A stretch of 64,000 nucleotides of DNA from Bidens hawaiensis (taxonomy: Eukaryota; Streptophyta; Magnoliopsida; Asterales; Asteraceae). Below are positions 57,165 through 64,000 of this stretch, one piece after another. Within the stretch, counting starts at the first letter, position 1, and each line of letters begins with the position of its first letter. Made by a program: the position numbers and the translations under genes. Under the pieces are notes generated by a model. It was not told the origin of the DNA, did no database searches, and saw only the letters and a list, made by a program, of their open reading frames with translations. Where the stretch lies: the NCBI GenBank assembly GCA_021521415.1, contig JAIQDT010003568.1, forward strand, positions 1 through 64,000, in the 5' to 3' direction.

Positions 57165-58492
57165 CAGCTGATGAGATATTATATGATGCGGCTATTGTTT
57201 TATGAACCAAATGGTTGATGGGAATGCGTGTGACTAATCAATGCGATAGGTAATTACATTATAAACAGATGACTTTTGTGCATTTAATATCAAAATTCGC
57301 TTTGCAAATCTTGAATCGTATCTATTGTTTTACCATTATTGACCATGTGAAATGGATTTGTTATTTTGCTTCAATTTTGCTATATGTTGGGTCAGGTGGG
57401 TCAGCAGGACTCACAATAGCATGAGCATGCTAGATTTGGGATTATAAAATGGCCCTTCAATGATTACAGGGTTTTGCATATTAAATGTGTTGTGGGTTTC
57501 ATTTCAAGAAACATTTATCAAGGCAAAAAACAAAATGAACACAAAAAGAAAATATGTTAAGAACAACTTTAATGTGGTCCATCAGAACTCTATGTCAACA
57601 TGTGCTGTAGTTCATTGTTTCGGAGGATTGGTCTGTGTTTACGAACGTTGTTATTAAATTTTACACAATAATGGAACATGTTCAAGAGATAACATTCCCT
57701 CCTGGTCCATAAAAAACAATTTTTAGGGCCCATTTGGGAAACATTGACAACTCCCTACACATGCTCCTAACTTAGGGAAGCCACAACATATCATACAATC
57801 TATGGTCCATGCTCCGAGATAAGTGGTTCACAACCATCGCAATCCATGGATATCCTTTCACTCGTGGATCCCCATTACCCATTACGTTAAAAACGGAAAA
57901 CTATTTGTTATGGCTAGCACAACAAACTATATGAGACTGCGATCATTAACAAATCATTAGGACGTGCCTACCACATTAACTGGTTACCAGCAAAAAACGG
58001 GATGTCTTCACTGAGACCCTTGTCTCTCTCGCTATTTAAGTCTGTCAATGTCGTATCGTTTTCTTAATTTCAATCACATTCCTACTTGTCAGTTTGTAAT
58101 GCCTCAAATAAAAACGTCTTGTTTCTACAATTTAAGTACCGATCACTTCATAACACCGTCTATCCAATATATATATATATATATATATTTGCAACGTCAT
58201 TATGAATGTGCACAATCAAATCACGCATTCCCACCACTTTACCATTTTTTTAGTTTGTTGATCAACAACTTTGTGGCTTGAATTTGAGCATTTCTTTCAT
58301 CTACTGAGTAAATTTATACTCTAAATACTCATCAATTAACACACATTCAATCTTTTATGTTGATTAAAAATCAAAAAAACCCATAGACCTACTTTATTAA
58401 TAAATATTTCACAAACACGATTCAACCAATATATATTCATTCGCCAATATTTTAGTGTGCAATAATGTACAAGAAACAACATCCAACAAATA
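57165..58492. other. Intergenic DNA between the hAT element and F
   Basis: 1.3 kb with an (AT)n run at 58,160-58,189. No ORF with a recognisable domain and no repeat signature are seen. Confidence 0.5.
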
Positions 58493-58954
58493 TGTGCTAA
58501 TGCACGGTTTTGGTTGTTTCGAGTCTTTTTAATCGTTTGTAATAATTATTATTTTATTGTAAGGGTATGTTGGTAATTATAAGCCCATTCGTTAAGTCTG
58601 TTTAACGAATGATGGTTAAGTTATTATATATGTCCATTTGTTAAGGATGTTTAATGAATGGACCTTACTCGTTAATGATGTGTTCCCGTTCGTCATGGAA
58701 TGTTGACAAATGGGGTATGGTGAATGAGTCATTCGCTATACATTTCTGTTATTTTTTGAAAAGAACATGAATGAAGGCCATTCGTTACGGGATGTGTAGC
58801 GATTTGCATTCTTTTTCTATATATAGACTGTTGAGCCTGTTAATTTATTAAATGTGTTTAACGTATTTTCAAGTCGTTACTCTTCCGAATTACTCATTCG
58901 CTATGTGTTGATGAAACTAATATATCGAAGCTTGATAGAATCGTGTTTTCTACA
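58493..58954 (+). repeat. 5' LTR of F
   Basis: 462 bp, TGTGCTAATGCACGG to GTTTTCTACA. It has the U3 array of CATTCGTT/AACGAATG words and TATATATA at 58,818-58,825. It is shorter than but collinear with the 3' LTR of G. Confidence 0.8.
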
Positions 58955-58956
58955 AC

Positions 58957-58968
58957 TAGTATTAGAGC
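58957..58968 (+). other. Primer-binding site of F
   Basis: TAGTATTAGAGC lies 2 bp after the LTR end. It matches the initiator-tRNA-Met PBS of A and B except at two positions. Confidence 0.75.
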
Positions 58969-59459
58969 TTCCAGGGTTAGATTGTGTATGTGTTATGGTA
59001 ATTCATCATGAATTGATTGGTTAATTCAGTTTTTATTATTAATTACAGATACAAAGTTGATTTTATTGATTTTCATTGAATTAACATGATGAGATGTCAA
59101 TTACATGATAAATTCAATGGAATTGGATTCTGTACTGGTAGTGTGGTCTATGTGGTTGTTGAACTGTGTTATTGAAGTGATTTGGAATGGATTTAGATTG
59201 AGTTTGTATAGATTTGGAAATAGAGTGTTCTGTTTGGTTGAAAATTGGATTTCAGATTGGTTTTGGCTTGAAATTGTGTGTTCGTATTGGTTCGGGTTTG
59301 TTCGTTAGGTTTATACGAGCATTTTGAGTGGTTATTTGTATGATATGGTTAAGTTTTGGCTAGTTAATCCACGTATTTGTGATTGTTTGGAAAATGTTTG
59401 AATCTGGAAAATTTCCAGATCTGAAATTGGAACTTGAATGTTTGAAGATTTGAAGATGA

Positions 59460-59860
59460 ACACTCATTCGTTATGATGATTTTGTTCATTCGTTATGCGC
59501 TTAACCTTCATTCGTTATCTGATCTTAACTGATTCGTGCCATATGTCAAGGTTGTTACAACTGAATAACAACTTCATTCGTTACTATAGCTAATTCTCTA
59601 ACCGATTCGTCACAAATACTCATTCGTACTTAGTTCATTCGTATCTTAAACATCATACCATCCATCATCACATTCGGAACGCATTCGTTAACCTATTTGG
59701 TTTTGATTCATCATATTTGGATCTCCATTCTTAATAGTTAATCGTTATTATCATTCATGAAAACTAAGTGTCATTCGTCACGTGATTCATACTCCTATTC
59801 GTTAACATAGTCCATTCGACACTATTCACCATTCATTACCATATTCATCCATTCGTCCAT
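59460..59860 (+). repeat. CATTCGTTA-word array in the gag leader of F
   Basis: About fifteen CATTCGTTA/CGATTCGTC-like words occur in the untranslated leader (58,969-59,968), after the LTR and before gag. The intron upstream of the G aORF has a comparable array (36,225-36,470). Confidence 0.65.
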
Positions 59861-59968
59861 TAGTTACATATATTTTCATTTTTAAACCTAAACTAAGTGT
59901 CATTTTTAAACTAAGTGTCAAGTTTTGAAATTGTTAAACCTAAACTTTTATTTTAATCTACTTCTGAG

Positions 59969-61038
59969 ATGGCTAGTTTCTACGCACTGGCATCTCAAAA
60001 CATGTTGATGCAACAAATGTTACATCTCGATGCTGAGATCGGATCTCATTCAAAATGTCATCGTTTAATGAATTTTAGCGATTTTAAATAATGGGAATCA
60101 CGATTCATAGCACATGTAGGGTCTGTACATCCAGACTGTTCAATATGTCTTGACGATGTTTATATGGTACCTATGGTTGGTAGTGAAACAACTGGTTTTA
60201 CTCCAAAGGCTTTTTCTTAATATTCTCAAGAAGAAAATAAATCATTAGAGATTAAAACAAAGACATATTCCACATTAACAATGGTATTACCTCACAATAT
60301 TTTACCTCAAGTGGGAAGTATTAAAATTTTTGCATCTTTGTTTCAGCATATTAAAATGAGAAGTATGGGAAATACTGAGGAAAGTAAGAAGGTGATGCCA
60401 AAGTTTCAGTTTCAAAATTTTAACTTAATGAAAGGGGAGACCGTTGAAGAGATGCTTACAATATTCAATGAGATTGAGAAGATTGATACTGTGAAAAATT
60501 ATCTTCCAAGTTCTTATTTGACATTTCTCATGGTACTTAAAGAAAATAATTTCTTTAAGAATGAAGATCTTACTGCAATGGAATTCATGCATAAAATTGA
60601 AGATAGAGAGTATGATATGAAATGCCAAAAGTCATAAACAAAATACAAGATCCGACTTTATATGGAGGATGTTTACCTTTGAGTACTTCTGCCGTTCCAT
60701 TTAACGCATTTCTTACTACAACATCACAAGAAGCATCATCTTCTTATAGTGATCCAAATTTGTGTTTCATGGCATCCAGTTCTATTGATAATTCTAGTGG
60801 ATCAACTGCTAATGTCTTGACTGCACCACCAAATGTAAACATGAAGGAGTTTGAACAGAATTTTGCTATTCTTTGTGCATTCATGATATCTTATGCAAAC
60901 TTGGTGGGTAGCAAGATTGCTACAAGTGAATTGACCAATGAAGATTATGATCTGATTGATACTGATGAGCTAGAGTTAATGAACCTCAAATGGAACATGG
61001 CTATGATTGTTCGAAAAGTGAAGAAGTTTATGCAATGA
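59969..61038 (+). pseudogene. Copia gag of F
   Basis: The ATG at 59,969 starts MASFYALASQNMLMQQMLHL. In-frame TAA codons follow DFK and AFS. The capsid region runs LFQHIKMRSMGNTEESKKVM, ETVEEMLTIFNEIEKIDTV, LPSSYLTFLMVLKENNFF to a stop at 60,637. It continues in another frame from 60,622 (TSELTNEDYDLIDTDELELM, LKWNMAMIVRKVKKFMQ) to 61,038. The second part is the acidic pre-knuckle segment typical of this gag. Confidence 0.85.
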
Positions 61039-61722
61039 ACTGGTAAAGATTTATCATCATTGAACAAGCGAGCTGGCTTTGATAAATTGAAGGTCAAATG
61101 TTATAATTGCCAAGAGTTTGGTCATTTTACCAAGGAATGTGATAATCCGAAGAAAGAATACAACAGATTATGGATATTGGCAAACATCGATGAAAGCATA
61201 TCCAAGACTATATCTGGTGAAAACTGGATTATGGATATTGGATGCTCTCGTCGTATTACCGGAAACATAAACCTATTAACCAATGCCAGGAGTTTTCAAG
61301 GAGGTTATGTAGCTTTTGCGGGTATTTCTGGGGGAATTATTACAAAAGAAGGATATGTGTCAAATGGTCATATTACATTTGAGAAAGTAAATTATTGTGA
61401 TAAAGTGGATCAAAATTTGTTAGGTGTGCCTCAAATTTGTGATAAGAGGTATACCACTGTATCTACTAACAAGGATTGCATAATACTCAAACTAGGATAT
61501 ATCATTCTAGAAGACATGGTTGTTATGCGGTCTCCTCGGTCAAATGATATTTATATACTTAATATGAGTACCAAAGTATCAACTTCTACTTATTTTTTTA
61601 CAGGTTTTGTCTCAAAACCAAATAAGAAAGATTCAGTTATGTGGCATAGGCGTATGGGTCACATTCATGTCAGAAAGATGAACTATCTGATGGCAAATGA
61701 TTTGGTGGATGGGGTTTCCTGA
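61039..61722 (+). pseudogene. Gag knuckle, protease and GAG-pre-integrase of F
   Basis: After a TGA, the knuckle CYNCQEFGHFTKEC (61,099-61,140) is perfect CCHC. The aspartic protease reads WIMDIGCSRRITG, where WxxDSGCSRHMTG is usual, so the D-S-G triad has become D-I-G (61,234-61,242). Then come GYVAFAGISGG, KDSVMWHRRMGHIHVRKMN with both His kept, and a stop after LVDGVS. The CxxCKKGK part continues in another frame. Confidence 0.85.
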
Positions 61723-62960
61723 AACACTTCAAGCTGGCTGATCACTGTGTTGCATGCAAGAAGGGCAAGCAGAAAAAGAAGTCACTCCTGTCTAAGTTAA
61801 TTACCTCCATAAATACTCCTCTAGAACGACTTCATATGGATTTGTTTGGTCATATGAATCGTGCGAGTATTGCCGGAGATTGGTACTATTTAGTTGTTAC
61901 TGATGACTATTCGAGTTACTCATGGATGTTATTTATGAATTCTAAAAATCAGAAACCTATTCTTGTTCAAAATCTAATCACAAAGATCGAATCACTTTAC
62001 GAACATAAGGTGAGACGTATTCGGAGTGACAATGGTATGGAGTTCAAGAATACTGTATTGGACTTCTTTTGTATTCAAAAGGGAATACATCGAGAATATA
62101 GTGCTCCTTATGTACCACAACAGAATGGTGTGGCTGAACGAAGAACCGAACATTGATTGAAACAACTAGAATAATGCTTATAGATTCAAAGCTTCCTGTT
62201 CAATTTTGGAATGAGGCGGTGAATACAGCTTGTTACACTCTCAATCGTGTTCTGACAGTTAAGAAGCTGGGTAAGACGAGTTACGAGCTTCTGAACAATC
62301 TAAAGCCTAATTTAAAGTTTTTGGAAACTTTTGGGTGTCCTTGCACGATGTTGAAAAGAGATGAGGGAAAATTTGAAGAAAAGGCTATTAAGGGATATTT
62401 TTTGGGCTATGCATCACCTAAGAAACGTGTTTTCAATTTCACTTCGTGTTTTTGTTGAGGAATGGTGTCATGTTGATTTCCAAAGTTACACTACACCTCC
62501 TACCGGCAAGGGTCCTGATTAGATGTTTGACTATGAGAGTTTATTTAATTCATTTACTCCTATAGTTGATCTCCCCGATGAAGACTTGGTGTGTCATTAT
62601 TTGGAAGATCAATTGTTTTCCACACCACAAGCTTCAACTTCTAGTTATGATAACATTCCACAAGATATTTATCAAAAATTGTCTGATGTTATTTCTATTT
62701 CATCGGATAATGGTCATTTTGTTGATCCGTCTTTTGTATCGTTTCCAGAAGTTCATGAGGTTGGTGAATCATCTCATGATGCTAAAGATAATCTCACTAA
62801 TTTAACTGATAATGTTGTTGTGCCTGAGAATCAGACACTTCGGCTTCACACGTACCATCCTCAAGACAACATCATTGGTGATCTTGATACTGGTGTATAG
62901 ACACGTCATCAGATTGCTAGTTCAAACAAGTCTAATGTATTGTGTGCGTATGCCGATATG
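61723..62960 (+). pseudogene. Copia integrase and linker of F
   Basis: The core has Asp in LHMDLFGH, Asp in RIRSDNGMEF and Glu in NGVAERR. A frameshift just after (62,150) leads into MIETTRIMLIDSKLPVQFW, NTACYTLNRVL and FGCPCTML to FLGYASPKKRVFNF, then a stop at 62,458. The linker (62,523-62,900) holds MFDYESLFNSFTPI and YHPQDNIIGDLDTGV. The acidic triad is intact. Confidence 0.85.
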
Positions 62961-64000
62961 CATTCATAGAGAATCATGAATCTCATAAAATACACTTGCT
63001 TTCTTTCTTAAATGGAACCAACGAGTGTTCGCATGGCGCTTGAAGATTCATCTTGGATAAAAGTAATGCAAGAAGAGTTGCAAAAGTTTAGTCGACTAGG
63101 TGTTTGGGATCTCATTGATAAACCTGATAAAGTTAAGAAGCCTATTCCAACCAAATGGGTCTTTAAATGTAAGAAGCATGATCGTGGGGTCATCGTCAGA
63201 AATAAAGCACGTTTGGTTGTGCAAGTGTTTTATCAGCAAGAAGGCGTAGACTACACGGAAGTATATGCTCCTGTTGCAAGATTAGAGGCTATACGGATAT
63301 TTTTTTCCTATGCAGCTTTCAAGAATATTAAATTTTATCAAATGGATGTCAAGAGTATGTTTCTCAATGGGAACTTCATGAAGAGGTGTTCGTGAAACAA
63401 CGTCCTCGTTTTGAAGTTCCGGATTATCTTGAATGTGGTTATCGTTGTACAAGGCTCTTTATGGTCTACACAAAGCCTCGAGAGCCTGGTATAACACACT
63501 TGCTGACCATCTTATGGATAATGGCTTCAAATAAGGAACTGTGGATTGTACTCCCTTTTACAAGACTGCCGGAGAAGATTTGCTCCTTCTCCAAATATAT
63601 GTCGATGACATCATATTTGGTTCTACAAACGACAAGCTGTGTAAGGATTTTGAGAAGTAAATGCAGACGAAATTTGTAATGATCTCAATGGGGGCGATGA
63701 ATTTCTTCTTAGGGTTGCAGGTTCATCAGTCTAACGCTAGAATTTCATACATCAGACGAAGTATGTTTACGATGCCTTGAGCCGATTCAAGAAAATTGCC
63801 GGAAAAATCCCTTCGACACCTCTACACGTGGGTCATAATTTGTCACCGGACGAATTGGAGGATACCATTGATCCTACCCTATACCGAGGTATGATGGGTT
63901 CTTTATTGTATATAACTGCTTCTCATCCTGATATCATTTTTATTGTTTATTTATGTGCCAGGTACCAATCAATTCCCCGAGTGACTCATCTGGCGGCGGT
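62961..64000 (+). pseudogene. Copia reverse transcriptase of F, runs off window
   Basis: [50 protein letters not shown], then a one-base loss near 63,370 shifts to [11 protein letters not shown] and a further shift to KALYGLHKASRAWY. IYVDDIIFGS has both catalytic Asp (63,604-63,609). Stops lie at NGFK-stop and EK-stop. It continues to SHPDIIFI and the window end before RNase H. Confidence 0.85.

Larger units (their letters stand above)
58493..64000 (+). mobile_element. Copia element F, 5' part, cut by window edge
   Basis: LTR, PBS, motif-rich leader, gag, protease, integrase, RT and the start of RNase H, all plus strand and collinear with G. Point lesions are scattered, but there are no large deletions. 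Any aORF would lie beyond 64,000. Confidence 0.85.

Overview
The window looks like plant repeat-rich DNA, about 90% LTR retrotransposon sequence. The evidence is Ty1/copia and Ty3/gypsy polyproteins, primer-binding sites complementary to plant initiator tRNA-Met, GT-AG introns with T-rich tracts, and CCHC gag knuckles of the plant copia type. A eudicot, probably Asteraceae, is my inference from the gag and extra-ORF style; the sequence alone does not prove it. I see no intact host gene, no tRNA or rRNA gene and no CRISPR array.

Layout, left to right. (1) 1-1,620 is a reverse-strand piece of a copia post-pol spacer plus an internal promoter. (2) 1,621-3,445 is copia remnant B (+): PBS, decayed gag and the two LTR ends. 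(3) 3,446-14,761 is copia element A (-): LTR, PBS, gag, integrase, an RT-RNase H deletion fusion, a spacer, an internal promoter, a 5'UTR intron and a long extra ORF (aORF). (4) 14,762-17,720 is the 3' end of a related element C (+): aORF C-terminus, PPT and LTR. (5) 17,721-22,784 is reverse-strand copia-like sequence K, split by a gypsy solo LTR (18,368-20,443, TSD ATACA). (6) 22,785-30,633 is chromodomain gypsy element H (+). (7) 30,634-52,153 is copia element G (+), with its own spacer, internal promoter, intron, aORF and 3' LTR. Its aORF is split by a complete gypsy element J (-, 39,327-51,379, TSD ACTAG, 3.2 kb LTRs). (8) 52,154-58,492 is low-copy-looking intergenic DNA with microsatellites, a 60 bp tandem duplication and a 691 bp hAT-like non-autonomous element. 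(9) 58,493-64,000 is the 5' part of copia element F (+), a relative of G, cut by the window edge.

The most interesting pattern is a recurring module downstream of copia pol. It consists of a conserved apparently non-coding spacer, a short-motif array plus TATA that resembles the U3 of that element's own LTR family, a 5'UTR intron ending 2 nt before the ATG, and a long hydrophilic aORF. It occurs in sense orientation in A and in G, whose LTRs differ, and partly in K. The aORF N-terminal halves of A and G are recognisably homologous. This suggests a second transcription unit inside the element, driven by a copy of the LTR-type promoter.

Almost every coding region is broken. Lesions include lost catalytic residues in H integrase, G reverse transcriptase and two proteases, so most copies could move only in trans. 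J stands out: its two LTRs are nearly identical while its pol is ruined. All identities and similarities below are by-eye comparisons within this window.
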